Shown in pieces: positions 17,517 through 26,106 of a stretch of 64,000 nt of DNA (the first letter of the stretch is position 1; the number at the start of each line of letters is the position of its first letter). Below the pieces are notes generated by a model. The model was not told where the DNA came from, searched no databases, and was given only the letters and a program-made list of their open reading frames with translations. The translations under genes and the position numbers were made by a program. Origin of the DNA: an uncultured Lachnospiraceae bacterium (GTDB lineage: Bacteria; Bacillota; Clostridia; Lachnospirales; Lachnospiraceae); contig CANQRW010000005.1 of the NCBI GenBank assembly GCA_947626365.1, positions 37,061 to 101,060 of the forward strand, given 5' to 3'.

Positions 17517-17545
17517 ATTCTATTACAAATACCACCGGATGTCAA
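17517..17545 (-). promoter_or_regulatory. Promoter of the HPr gene
   Basis: Minus-strand TTGACA (17540-17545), 17-base spacer, TAGAAT (17517-17522). Confidence 0.7.
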
Positions 17546-17609
17546 GCATCAATGAAGCAAGAAGCGGATCAAAAGCGGACCAGCCAGGAAATACATCAGC
17601 AGGTATCCG

Positions 17610-19253
17610 TCAGCCGGGCACCGCGGAAATCAATATCTCATGGCTGCAGTTGGAAAAGTCGGTACACAGCACCCGGAAAACCTTTGTCACATCCTCCGAT
17701 TCCGGCACTATAGAGTGAGCGGCGAAGGCGGGGCCGACCCGTATGGCCTTTTGATCCGCGGAAGCCTGGAAAAATCCCTCCTTCAACAGGATATTCTTTC
17801 CTTCCGCGCCGTCAGCCGCCATATACGGATTTTCGATTCGGACCGGTACCCCAAAGGCGAATTCCAGCGTCAAAGGCACACGGTCAACTCCCTCCGTCTC
17901 CAGCGTGACACGAAGGCCGTCCTCGGTTTCACGGATCGCTGCCTTCAGACGCAGATTCGGTCCATAGATCTTTTCTCTGGTATGCGCGTTATCCATCTCC
18001 CACCAGTCGGAAGTACCCCGATATTCTCCAAAGGGCAGATAATACCATCCGGCCATGGTCTGGGTCAATTCATAACCATCCTCTGTTTTTTTCAGCTCCG
18101 TCGGTACAAAATAGCGATTCTCGAAAAACGGAACAGCCAGTTTCACAGACATGGTCACCTCGCCATGCCGAAAATACAGAAAGTGAGAAGAATTTCCCAA
18201 AATCGTCCAGGAATACGCCTGGTTTCTGCCCCGGACAATATGAGAATCCGCGAAATAGCGCTGATAACTGGCAGGCATCCCGCTTTCTTCAAATTCCAGC
18301 TGTATTAATTCCGGCTGATTCATCAGCTGAATCAGGCAGTCCGAAGAGGACAGCTGATTTCTCTCCACGGTTTCCATGATGCTGTTCGCCGCCTTCAAAA
18401 AATCCGGATTTTTGAATTTCCATCCCATAAACAGATATTCCATGTAATAGTTTTTGGGGAAAACCTTTTTCCCGTAGTCCTGCCTGGTGGAATTGTTGGT
18501 AAAGATCGTTCCGTCCGGTTCCATATAAGACAGCATCATGTATAGATTTTTAGCAGCATAATCATAATACTTTGAATCTCCGGTTTCCTGCGCGATCGTG
18601 ATCATAGCATCATTATTAACACGATTGTAATTGCCCGCAGACCGCTCCGCGTATTCCCCATCCGGCGTATTATCTACTCCTTCCGCCAGGAAACGCTCTG
18701 CGAATTCCCTATAGGCAGGCCGGTCAAACAGTCTGCCGCAGCTCAAAAGAGCGGCGGTAATCGCCCATCGGTGGTTCGGCGTATGAAAGCCTCCGGTTAG
18801 GATCGCGTCTGCGCCTTTTTGAATGATCCGGCCGAACTGTTCACGCAAAAGCCCCAGGTCTGTCACTTCTCCGTCTTTTTCCCGGCGGCTTAACAGATAT
18901 TCATAGACCGGCAGCATTCTCTTGATGCAAAAGGCCGTGTCCGGAGCAGAACAGAAATTCAGCGTTCCCAGATCAAAAAAGCCGTCCTGCCGCTGCGAGG
19001 CCGTAATGTAGCGAAGTCCCTTCAAAACGCTTTCATAAACAGCCGGATCCTGATAATAGCGGCTCTCTTCATTCAGCAGGCACGCGATCATGGTAGTCAC
19101 CCGATAGATCGCGTACTTTGGCGAAGGACAGCCTGTCCCCGGGCGGACAAACCCTCCGTACCAGTCAGAATCCTTCTCCGAAATCTGAATTTCCATGGAG
19201 CGGCGCACCCGCGCGTCGGAATCATGTAAAATTCTTTTATAATGTTCTTTCAT
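17610..19253 (-). CDS. Predicted alpha/alpha-toroid carbohydrate-active protein, function unknown
   Basis: A 547-residue cytoplasmic-looking protein without a signal peptide. The first roughly 340 residues are helical, with the pattern of (alpha/alpha)6 toroids found in polysaccharide lyases and unsaturated-glycan hydrolases. Notable motifs are TGGFHTPNHRWAI (about 153-165) and SAGNYNRVNNDAMI (about 204-217). The last roughly 180 residues look beta-rich (GEVTMSVKLAVPFF, GWYYLPFGEYRG), as in heparinase II/III-like C-terminal sheets. Its ATG overlaps the nagA stop (ATGA), so the two are translationally coupled. A role in breaking down an amino-sugar-containing glycan fragment is inference. I do not recognise the exact family. 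Confidence 0.7.
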   Translation of the reverse strand: MKEHYKRILHDSDARVRRSMEIQISEKDSDWYGGFVRPGTGCPSPKYAIYRVTTMIACLLNEESRYYQDPAVYESVLKGLRYITASQRQDGFFDLGTLNFCSAPDTAFCIKRMLPVYEYLLSRREKDGEVTDLGLLREQFGRIIQKGADAILTGGFHTPNHRWAITAALLSCGRLFDRPAYREFAERFLAEGVDNTPDGEYAERSAGNYNRVNNDAMITIAQETGDSKYYDYAAKNLYMMLSYMEPDGTIFTNNSTRQDYGKKVFPKNYYMEYLFMGWKFKNPDFLKAANSIMETVERNQLSSSDCLIQLMNQPELIQLEFEESGMPASYQRYFADSHIVRGRNQAYSWTILGNSSHFLYFRHGEVTMSVKLAVPFFENRYFVPTELKKTEDGYELTQTMAGWYYLPFGEYRGTSDWWEMDNAHTREKIYGPNLRLKAAIRETEDGLRVTLETEGVDRVPLTLEFAFGVPVRIENPYMAADGAEGKNILLKEGFFQASADQKAIRVGPAFAAHSIVPESEDVTKVFRVLCTDFSNCSHEILISAVPG

Positions 19254-20329
19254 TCCTGTGTACTCCTTTCGTAAAAAATCTCTCCCTGAACCATGGTACT
19301 GATCAGATCCATATTGTCGCCGATCACCAGAAGATCCGCGTCATATCCTTCTTTGATCTGCCCTTTCTTCACTCCCAGAAACTCCGCCGGCGTCCGGGAA
19401 GCCATCCTGACAGCATCCGAAAAGGGAATTCCAAATCGGACGCAGGTTCTCACGTTATCAAGAAGGCAGTTCCAGCAGCCGGAGATGGTTCCGTTAGGCA
19501 GGCGAATGGTTTTGTTCTTTACTATTTTTACTTTCTCCTGATGATGGTACTCGCCGTCCGGAAGTCCGGCCTCCTCCGTACTGTCTGAAATCAGGACCAT
19601 TCGATCCGGGCCGAACATCCGGTAAGCGGCAATTACCAATGGGGCCTGAATGTGAAAGCCGTCTGTGATCATCTGGCAGTACGCATGGCGCATAATCGCC
19701 GCTCCTGCCGGTCCCGGCTCTCTTTTCAGCAGCGGCGCCATGGCATTGAATGTATGCGTCAGCATCACCGCCCCCGCGTCGAAGGCAGCAAGGGCAGTTT
19801 CGTAACCCGCGGCGGTGTGGCCCAAAGACACTTTCGTCTCCTTGGCGATCTCCCGAATAAAGTCCATGGCTCCTTCCACTTCCGGCGCGACGGTAATCAT
19901 CTTCACATCATGAAAAGAACGGAACAATTCCACATCCGGCTTACGGATATATTTCTCCAGCATTCCGCCCTTGAATTCCCTGGAAATAAATGGTCCCTCC
20001 ATATGAAATCCCAGAACCTGGGCGCCGGGAGCATCTGTAGGCTGATCGTTCACCCGGTGAATCTGTTCCAGGCTCATGGTCGAGGTGGTTGCCAGATACG
20101 AGGTGGTCCCGTGATTCGCATAGGCCCTGTTCAATTCCGCAAAATTGCCTCCCATCACCCCTTCTCCCAGCATTCCATGGGTATGAAGATCGATCAGTCC
20201 CGGAATTACCCTGTTTCCTTTCGCGTCATAGCCCTGTCCCAGTTCCCTGTCTGTAATTTCACGGATAATTCCGCCAGAAATCAATACATTCCGGATCTCT
20301 CCGTCTATCCGCGCGTTTTTAATATTCAT
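19250..20329 (-). CDS. nagA: N-acetylglucosamine-6-phosphate deacetylase
   Basis: A 359-residue amidohydrolase that removes acetate from GlcNAc-6-P. Metal and active-site motifs in order: IDLHTHG (about 46-52), FHMEGPFI (Glu about 110), VSLGHTAAGY, MLTHTFNAM and VLISDSTEEAG with the catalytic Asp. The start at 20329 follows GGGAGATGGGAAG; the longer frame to 20422 overlaps the kinase gene and is rejected. It lies 40 bases after the ROK kinase and overlaps the next gene by 4. No nagB lies in this window. Confidence 0.92.
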   Translation of the reverse strand: MNIKNARIDGEIRNVLISGGIIREITDRELGQGYDAKGNRVIPGLIDLHTHGMLGEGVMGGNFAELNRAYANHGTTSYLATTSTMSLEQIHRVNDQPTDAPGAQVLGFHMEGPFISREFKGGMLEKYIRKPDVELFRSFHDVKMITVAPEVEGAMDFIREIAKETKVSLGHTAAGYETALAAFDAGAVMLTHTFNAMAPLLKREPGPAGAAIMRHAYCQMITDGFHIQAPLVIAAYRMFGPDRMVLISDSTEEAGLPDGEYHHQEKVKIVKNKTIRLPNGTISGCWNCLLDNVRTCVRFGIPFSDAVRMASRTPAEFLGVKKGQIKEGYDADLLVIGDNMDLISTMVQGEIFYERSTQE

Positions 20330-20369
20330 CTTCCCATCTCCCTGTCGGTTTTCCTGTCCGGTTCCGCGT

Positions 20370-21344
20370 TCAGAACCGGCTGACATTACTGTTTCGGCTT
20401 CGATGCAGAAACGCCGCGCCAATCACGCCTGCGTCCTCTCCCAGCTCCGCTATTCTCAGTATCGTAATACGGTCTCTGTTTCCGTTAAACTCGCGTTCTG
20501 CCATAATCTGTTCGATCTCGTCGATCAAAGGCTGCCCCTGGTTGGAAATTCCGCCTCCGATACACAGAACCTCCGGCTGAAGCATGCGGATGAAATTGGC
20601 GATTCCCGTTCCCAGACTGACAAGATATCTCTGAATGACTTCCTCCGCCGCCGCATCTCCGGCCGATCTGGCATCAAACACCATTTTCGCGTCCATATGG
20701 GCCGGATCGCGGCCGCAGAGCTTCCACAACCGGCTGTCGGGTCTCAGGGCCATGGCACGTCTGGCATCGCGGATCAGCGCGCTGGCCGAGGCGTATGCCT
20801 CAAGACAGCCTCTGCGCCCGCAGGGGCAGGGCTCTCCATCCTGAACAATCACGGTATGTCCAAACTCACCTCCCTCGTATCCGGCTCCCTCGTAAATCAT
20901 TCCATTGACGATCAAACTGCCTCCGATTCCCGTTCCCAGCGTCAGTTCCATAAAACTGTTTGTTCCGCGTCCCGCGCCGGCGATATATTCTCCCCAGGCG
21001 GCCGCGTTGGCGTCATTTTCACATTGGAACCAGTAACCGGTCTTTTCATAAAGGATCTGCCGAAGGGGAACCTGTGTGAAATCCAGATTGCTGGCACGGA
21101 TCAAAACGCCCTCAGCCGCGTTCACCATGCCGCAGGAACCGATTCCGAATCCGGATATCTCCTGGGGCGTCAGGCCTGCCGACCGTACCGCCGCGGCCAC
21201 ATCTGCCCCTATGTCCCCGCAAATGCTCTCCGCATCCCGTCCCGGCCGGGTCCTGGAGGAGATTTTGCTCACAATGTGATACGAATCATCCACCACCGCC
21301 GCCACAATATTGGTACCGCCCAGATCCACTCCCACCCGAAACAT
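20370..21344 (-). CDS. ROK-family sugar kinase (glucokinase-like)
   Basis: A 324-residue ATP-dependent sugar kinase without a DNA-binding domain. An N-terminal phosphate loop VGVDLGGTNIVAA precedes the zinc signature CPCGRRGCLEAYAS (about residue 170) and a GGGISNQGQPL adenosine motif. It would phosphorylate glucose, GlcNAc or a related sugar, feeding NagA encoded next in the operon, which favours an N-acetylhexosamine. The start at 21344 follows GGGAGGTCTGAT. Confidence 0.9.
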   Translation of the reverse strand: MFRVGVDLGGTNIVAAVVDDSYHIVSKISSRTRPGRDAESICGDIGADVAAAVRSAGLTPQEISGFGIGSCGMVNAAEGVLIRASNLDFTQVPLRQILYEKTGYWFQCENDANAAAWGEYIAGAGRGTNSFMELTLGTGIGGSLIVNGMIYEGAGYEGGEFGHTVIVQDGEPCPCGRRGCLEAYASASALIRDARRAMALRPDSRLWKLCGRDPAHMDAKMVFDARSAGDAAAEEVIQRYLVSLGTGIANFIRMLQPEVLCIGGGISNQGQPLIDEIEQIMAEREFNGNRDRITILRIAELGEDAGVIGAAFLHRSRNSNVSRF

Positions 21345-21388
21345 ATCAGACCTCCCGAATTCCAGTCTCATTCTGCAATGCTATATTC

Positions 21389-21416
21389 ATTATACACAAA
21401 TTCCCAGAATATACAA
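21389..21416 (-). promoter_or_regulatory. Promoter of the ROK kinase-nagA operon
   Basis: Minus-strand TTGTAT (21411-21416), 16-base spacer, TATAAT (21389-21394). It is divergent from the MFS/ABC promoter about 40 bases away. Confidence 0.6.
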
Positions 21417-21428
21417 CGGTTTTTTTAT

Positions 21429-21501
21429 CGCTGTTAAAAAATTGTCTGTATATGTATTGACAATCCCCTGTAATACTGATATATTTAATTTATTAACAGC
21501 G
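21429..21501. promoter_or_regulatory. 9-bp inverted repeat flanking the MFS/ABC promoter
   Basis: CGCTGTTAA (21429-21437) and TTAACAGCG (21493-21501) are perfect complements. They bracket the promoter at 21457-21485 and lie next to the divergent kinase promoter. Two half-sites about 56 bases apart would suit a looping or dimeric repressor such as the ROK regulator encoded at 26107-27213; that link is inference. Confidence 0.5.
21457..21485 (+). promoter_or_regulatory. Promoter of the MFS/ABC sugar operon
   Basis: TTGACA (21457-21462), 17-base spacer, TATATT (21480-21485), 55 bases before the MFS start codon. Confidence 0.75.
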
Positions 21502-21540
21502 CAAAAAAATGCTTATGTGTCCAAAGGACAGGTGATTGAT

Positions 21541-22731
21541 ATGACACAGAAGGAAAATTTCCCAACCCTACTCTTTACCGTTTATTTCATTTACTTTGCA
21601 GGGCAGGCGATTCAGAATGGATATCAGAGCCTGTTTTTGACACAGAATGGATTCTCTCCTTCCGAAATCGGAATCACTACATTTGTTACCGCATTATTCA
21701 TTCTTTTTATGCAGACCGGATTCGGTTATATAAGCGACCATACCAGAATCAAAAATTATAGTATTTACCTGCTGTATGCGGGAGCCCTCCTGACCTCGCT
21801 GCTGCTGTGTTTGGTTCCCCATTCATTATTTTCTGTTTTGATATTGCTGTCACTATTTAGTGGTTTTTTTTCTTCTCTTGTGCCTATGACAGATAACTTT
21901 ACTACTTCTTTCATGAGCCGGAACTCAAAGTATGACTATGGATCCGTGCGGATGGGCGGCACCATTGGATACGCCTTTATGATGCTCATCAGCGGATATA
22001 TTTTAAACGATAACTATCGTCATATTTTCATGATAATTGCGCTTTCTCTCTTTCTTGGTTTCCTGTGCTTTCTATTTCTGCCGAAAAACACTGGAAGCCA
22101 ACCTCAAATAAGTTCATCAGAAACCGATAACCGAATAAAACACGGTTTTTTTCAAATCATATTGAACAACCGGGTTTTTCTGATGCTGATTCTGTTTAGC
22201 CTATTGCTTTCAGTGGGAGAGAATCTTTACAGCAGCTATTATCCTATTTATTACCTGACAATCGGCGGAAACAGTCGATTGATCGGAATCATGCAGTTCA
22301 TCAATGCAATTTCAGAGATACCCTGCCTGTTTTTTATTGGGCGCATTGTCCGAAAATACGGTGTAGGAAAAACGCTTTCCGTCAGCGCCGCGCTGGCCTG
22401 TCTGCGATGGCTCCTGCTGTATCTGATTACGGATCCGACAATCAGCATTTTCGCAGGACTTCTCCACGGATTCACTTTTTCCTGCTCCAATTACTGTATG
22501 GTAAATTATATTTTCCAACATATGGATGCGCAGGTACAGGCCAGCAGCCAGGTTTTTAAAAACACCGTAAGTATGATCTTTTCACGCGCGATTTTCGGAT
22601 ACCTGGGCGGACTCCTATATGAATCTTTTCAGCCAAGGTTTCTGCTCCTGGTTTCTGCATCTTTTGCCGGGACTGCCGCAATTCTAATGCTGTTATGGGG
22701 CCGAAATAAGGAAGCAGCTTTAAAAATATAA
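21541..22731 (+). CDS. MFS transporter
   Basis: A 396-residue, 12-segment major facilitator of the sugar/nucleoside symporter-like group (MFS_1-like). It begins FPTLLFTVYFIYFAGQAIQNG and has the loop motif GYISDHTRIKN between segments 2 and 3, typical of MFS proteins. It is followed 17 bases later by a MalF-type permease on the same strand. A proton-coupled transporter placed in front of an ABC importer could export or import a related sugar. Start at 21541 behind AAAGGACAGGTG. Codon use looks more AT-rich than in flanking regions. Confidence 0.87.
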   Translation: MTQKENFPTLLFTVYFIYFAGQAIQNGYQSLFLTQNGFSPSEIGITTFVTALFILFMQTGFGYISDHTRIKNYSIYLLYAGALLTSLLLCLVPHSLFSVLILLSLFSGFFSSLVPMTDNFTTSFMSRNSKYDYGSVRMGGTIGYAFMMLISGYILNDNYRHIFMIIALSLFLGFLCFLFLPKNTGSQPQISSSETDNRIKHGFFQIILNNRVFLMLILFSLLLSVGENLYSSYYPIYYLTIGGNSRLIGIMQFINAISEIPCLFFIGRIVRKYGVGKTLSVSAALACLRWLLLYLITDPTISIFAGLLHGFTFSCSNYCMVNYIFQHMDAQVQASSQVFKNTVSMIFSRAIFGYLGGLLYESFQPRFLLLVSASFAGTAAILMLLWGRNKEAALKI

Positions 22732-22748
22732 ATCGGAGGAGGCTATAA

Positions 22749-23645
22749 ATGGATAAAATTACAACAAAAAAGAAACGAAAAGATCGTAAACAGATCTGGG
22801 CTATCCTGTTTGTCACACCGAATATTGTTCTGTTTCTGCTGTTTTTTGTTTCACCGGCTTTTGTAGGCCTGAAGTATTCTTTTACCAATTACAATGGTCT
22901 CATGAAAAATGATTGGATTGGCCTGCAAAATTATATCGAATTATTCGAAGATTCAGAATTCTATGCTGCGCTTATAAATACTGTAAAATATAGTCTGGTT
23001 ACTGTTCCGCTTGGATACGTTACCGCGTTAATACTGGCGCTGATACTTACATCCAAATCCGTCTGCGGTAACAGCCTTCTGCGAGTTTTGATTTATTGGC
23101 CTACTCTTCTTTCAACTATCATCGTAGGTTTGACCTGGAAATGGTTGTTTGGAGAAACATTCGGCCTGATCAATTACCTGATCAAATTATCCGGCGGAAC
23201 TGGTATTGGGTGGGCGACCAATTCCACCGCTGCATTTGCCACCACTGTCATTGCTTTTGTCTGGGCTGACTGCGGTACTAATATGCTGATCTTCATTGGC
23301 GGACTAAAACAGATTTCCGAAGATCTTTACGAAGCCGCCAAGATTGATGGAGCTAATTCCTGGAAACTTTTCCGTTATATTACACTTCCTGAACTGGTTC
23401 CAATATCCTTTATGGTCATTATGTTGTCCATTATCAGTTCCTTCAAAGTGTTTGCGATGGTACAAACGTTAACTAACGGAGGACCTGGAACTTCTACTAC
23501 TTACATGATTCAGTACATTTATTCTACGGGATTTGAAAAGATGAGGGTTGGGTACTCGTCAGCTGCATCCTTGGTTATGTTTGTGCTTTTACTTATCCTC
23601 TCTATCGTACAGACAAAAGTTAACAATCGGTTCAGTGACTACTAA
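22749..23645 (+). CDS. Carbohydrate ABC transporter permease, MalF type
   Basis: A 298-residue permease with six membrane segments and the EAA loop YEAAKIDGANSWKLFRYITL (about 196-215). The LTNGGPGTSTTYMIQYIY motif is also present. The ribosome binding site is GGAGGAGG. It pairs with the next permease, 17 bases downstream. More AT-rich than the equivalent gene in sugar operon 1, and clearly a separate paralogue. Confidence 0.93.
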   Translation: MDKITTKKKRKDRKQIWAILFVTPNIVLFLLFFVSPAFVGLKYSFTNYNGLMKNDWIGLQNYIELFEDSEFYAALINTVKYSLVTVPLGYVTALILALILTSKSVCGNSLLRVLIYWPTLLSTIIVGLTWKWLFGETFGLINYLIKLSGGTGIGWATNSTAAFATTVIAFVWADCGTNMLIFIGGLKQISEDLYEAAKIDGANSWKLFRYITLPELVPISFMVIMLSIISSFKVFAMVQTLTNGGPGTSTTYMIQYIYSTGFEKMRVGYSSAASLVMFVLLLILSIVQTKVNNRFSDY

Positions 23646-23662
23646 TTATAAGGAGGAGCCCA

Positions 23663-24481
23663 ATGAAATTTTTCAAAAAGCTATTCATAAATATCATAAT
23701 TTATTTATTTGTACTGCTGTGGGTATTTCCCGTTCTGTGGGTAGTTATCAGTTCCTTTAAAAATGGAAATGAACTGTTTCGTTATCCCCTGACCTTCTTT
23801 CCTAGCCAGCCTACGGTTCAGAATTATATTGACGTATGGAATCAATTTGACTTTATGACTTATATGTCTAACTCCGCATTCATTACCATTGTCGCCACAG
23901 TACTGACCATACTAATCTCCGCTATGTGCGGATTCGCGCTGGCAAAATATCATTACAGATGGCTAACCATTGTTTTCATCATGCTGCTGTGTACAACAAT
24001 GCTTCCGTCTGAGGTCATTATGAAACCCAGTTTCACTATTTTATATCATCTGGGATTATATGACTCTCTTTGGGGTTGTATTATTCCCTGTATCGGTACT
24101 ATGACCGGAGTTTTTCTGATGCGTCAGTTCTTTATCACTGTTCCGGATGAAATGTTGGATGCCGCGCGCATCGACGGGGCAAGCGAAGGGAAAATTTTTA
24201 CTCTCATCATGCTGCCAATATGCAAATCCCAGATATCTATTCTGACTATCTTTTCTTTTAAATGGAGATGGAATGATTACATCTGGCCTTTATTAGCGCT
24301 GCGGTCAAAAAACAAATACACCTTACAGCTCGCACTGCGTGTGCTTTCTGGCGCAGAAGCCGTGAACTGGACAGCCCTGCTGTCCGCATCTGTCATTACA
24401 GTAATTCCAGTTCTGGTTATCTTTATTGTCTTTAACCGACAAATAATGAACGCAGGGTTATCTGCAGGAGTCAAAGGATAA
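23663..24481 (+). CDS. Carbohydrate ABC transporter permease, MalG type
   Basis: A 272-residue permease with six membrane segments and the EAA loop LDAARIDGASEGKIFTLIML (about 164-183). The C-terminal NAGLSAGVKG is characteristic of MalG-like subunits. The ribosome binding site AAGGAGGAGCCC precedes the ATG. It is followed by a 149-bp gap with hairpins before the binding-protein gene. Confidence 0.93.
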   Translation: MKFFKKLFINIIIYLFVLLWVFPVLWVVISSFKNGNELFRYPLTFFPSQPTVQNYIDVWNQFDFMTYMSNSAFITIVATVLTILISAMCGFALAKYHYRWLTIVFIMLLCTTMLPSEVIMKPSFTILYHLGLYDSLWGCIIPCIGTMTGVFLMRQFFITVPDEMLDAARIDGASEGKIFTLIMLPICKSQISILTIFSFKWRWNDYIWPLLALRSKNKYTLQLALRVLSGAEAVNWTALLSASVITVIPVLVIFIVFNRQIMNAGLSAGVKG

Positions 24482-24498
24482 TGGTTATGTTATCCTAA

Positions 24499-24601
24499 TG
24501 AACTCAACACCCGAAGGAGAATTCGATAATTCCCTTCCAAAAGGTGTTTTGTTATATAAACAATGAAACTGTTAGACCTAGCTGACTGTTAGATGTCTAA
24601 C
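24499..24601 (+). other. Intercistronic hairpins between permease and binding-protein genes
   Basis: An imperfect nested hairpin (AACACC near 24507 with GGTGTT near 24542, inner GAAGGAGAATT/AATTCCCTTC) ends in TTTTG. A second inverted repeat is GTTAGAC/GTCTAAC (about 24571-24601). Such elements often let binding-protein mRNA accumulate above permease mRNA; that role is inference. Confidence 0.45.
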
Positions 24602-24630
24602 CACCACAACCTTACAGGAGGAGAAATGAA

Positions 24631-25959
24631 ATGAAAAAGAAAGCAATCATCTGTCTTCTAGCGGCTCTGATGACCAGCTTGACGGCATGCGGCGGGAAAA
24701 GCGCTCCATCCACAAGCGCAGAGACAACAGCAAACACTGTTTCCAGTCAGACAGCATCTGACACAACCGAAACGAAAGAAGAAAGTATTCCTTCCGGTGA
24801 AACTGTCACGCTGGAACTTCTGGTATCTGATGATACTCTCGAAGGCGGCGGCATGGCAAAAATGGTAGAAAAATTTAACAAAGAATTTGAAGACAAAGGA
24901 ATACAGGTAGAGATGAACGAAATCGCACATGCCGATATGGATACGCAAATCCAAAACAGAGCAAGTGTCGGGGAACTTCCTGCCCTGGTTCGTCATACCA
25001 ATTTTAACGACTATATTGATTATATTCATCCCTTGGACGGTACTGCGCTGTCTCAGGAAGATTTCCAAATTAATACCACCAGAAACGGTATTTTCTACTC
25101 TACTCCAATCAATGCCACTGCAGTAGGCATGTTAATTAACAAAACCGCTTTTGATGAGGCCGGCGTATCCTATCCTACTACAGAAGAAGATCGCTGGACC
25201 TGGGACGAATTTCTCGCGGCCATTAGTGAAGTAACGGCCAAAACAGACTGCGAATACGGCATGGTAATTGACTATTCCTCTCAGAGATACAGTACTATTC
25301 TGTACACTTTCGGAGCTGAATTCTTTGACCCTAATGACCATACCAAGGTAACTCTCCGAAGTGACGAAACATTGGAGGGGCTCCAATTTATTATGGATTT
25401 ATATACTAACGGATACTGCCCGGTATCTGTTGGTATTGGCTCCGAGAACGCTCAGTCTACTTTTAAAACCGGAAAAGTTGCTGCTCACTGGGCCGGCAAC
25501 TGGGTACTCACAGACTATGCGGAAAACATTACTGATTTTGAATATGCCGTGGTATATGCACCCTATGAGAGAGAATGCGCTACCAGTCTGGGAGGAAATT
25601 ATTTATACGCATTTGAGGGAACCGGTCAGGAAGAACAGGCTGTAACTTTCTTGGAATGGTTTTATAAACCGGAGAATTACACTGAATACTGTTCTTATAA
25701 CAATTATCTTCCGTCCATGCTGGGCATTGACCCGGATTACAGCGTAGAGGGCCTTGACATTTTCAATGCTGAAATGAACGCCTCCTGCGAAGCTCCCGGC
25801 GTTACCAGTGATGTAAACGCAGAACACGCAGGCGAAACCTATGGCGAAGTCGTAAAAGAAACCCTTGCAAAAGCATTTGTAGGTGAGCTGACTGCGGAAG
25901 AAGTCTTAGATACAATCATTGATACAATTATCCAAAACTTCTCCGGCGTTTCTGAATAA
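24631..25959 (+). CDS. ABC transporter sugar-binding lipoprotein
   Basis: A 442-residue secreted lipoprotein. The signal ends in LTACGG (lipid Cys near residue 20), with a Ser/Thr-rich linker to about residue 55 and then a family-1 solute-binding domain. Visible stretches include MAKMVEKFNKEFEDKG, WTWDEFLAAISEV and GKVAAHWAGNWVL. The ribosome binding site is AGGAGGAG. It is last in the MFS-permease-permease-binding protein operon and is followed by a strong terminator. Substrate not determinable; the context points to an amino-sugar oligosaccharide. Confidence 0.92.
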   Translation: MKKKAIICLLAALMTSLTACGGKSAPSTSAETTANTVSSQTASDTTETKEESIPSGETVTLELLVSDDTLEGGGMAKMVEKFNKEFEDKGIQVEMNEIAHADMDTQIQNRASVGELPALVRHTNFNDYIDYIHPLDGTALSQEDFQINTTRNGIFYSTPINATAVGMLINKTAFDEAGVSYPTTEEDRWTWDEFLAAISEVTAKTDCEYGMVIDYSSQRYSTILYTFGAEFFDPNDHTKVTLRSDETLEGLQFIMDLYTNGYCPVSVGIGSENAQSTFKTGKVAAHWAGNWVLTDYAENITDFEYAVVYAPYERECATSLGGNYLYAFEGTGQEEQAVTFLEWFYKPENYTEYCSYNNYLPSMLGIDPDYSVEGLDIFNAEMNASCEAPGVTSDVNAEHAGETYGEVVKETLAKAFVGELTAEEVLDTIIDTIIQNFSGVSE

Positions 25960-25994
25960 CATTGAATTCGAAAGAATCAGTTATAAATTGTAGT

Positions 25995-26040
25995 AAAGCC
26001 AACCGAACGTCTGCTATTCGTGGACTGTTCGGTTGGCTTT
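25995..26040 (+). terminator. Rho-independent terminator of the MFS/ABC operon
   Basis: A 14-bp perfect stem (25995-26008 with 26027-26040), 18-base loop, followed by ATCTTTTTTA. It may also stop the convergent ROK transcript. Confidence 0.9.
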
Positions 26041-26106
26041 ATCTTTTTTATATTTGCCGAAGCAGCTGCCTGTACGGCAAAATCATACATATAAACAACG
26101 GCTGTT

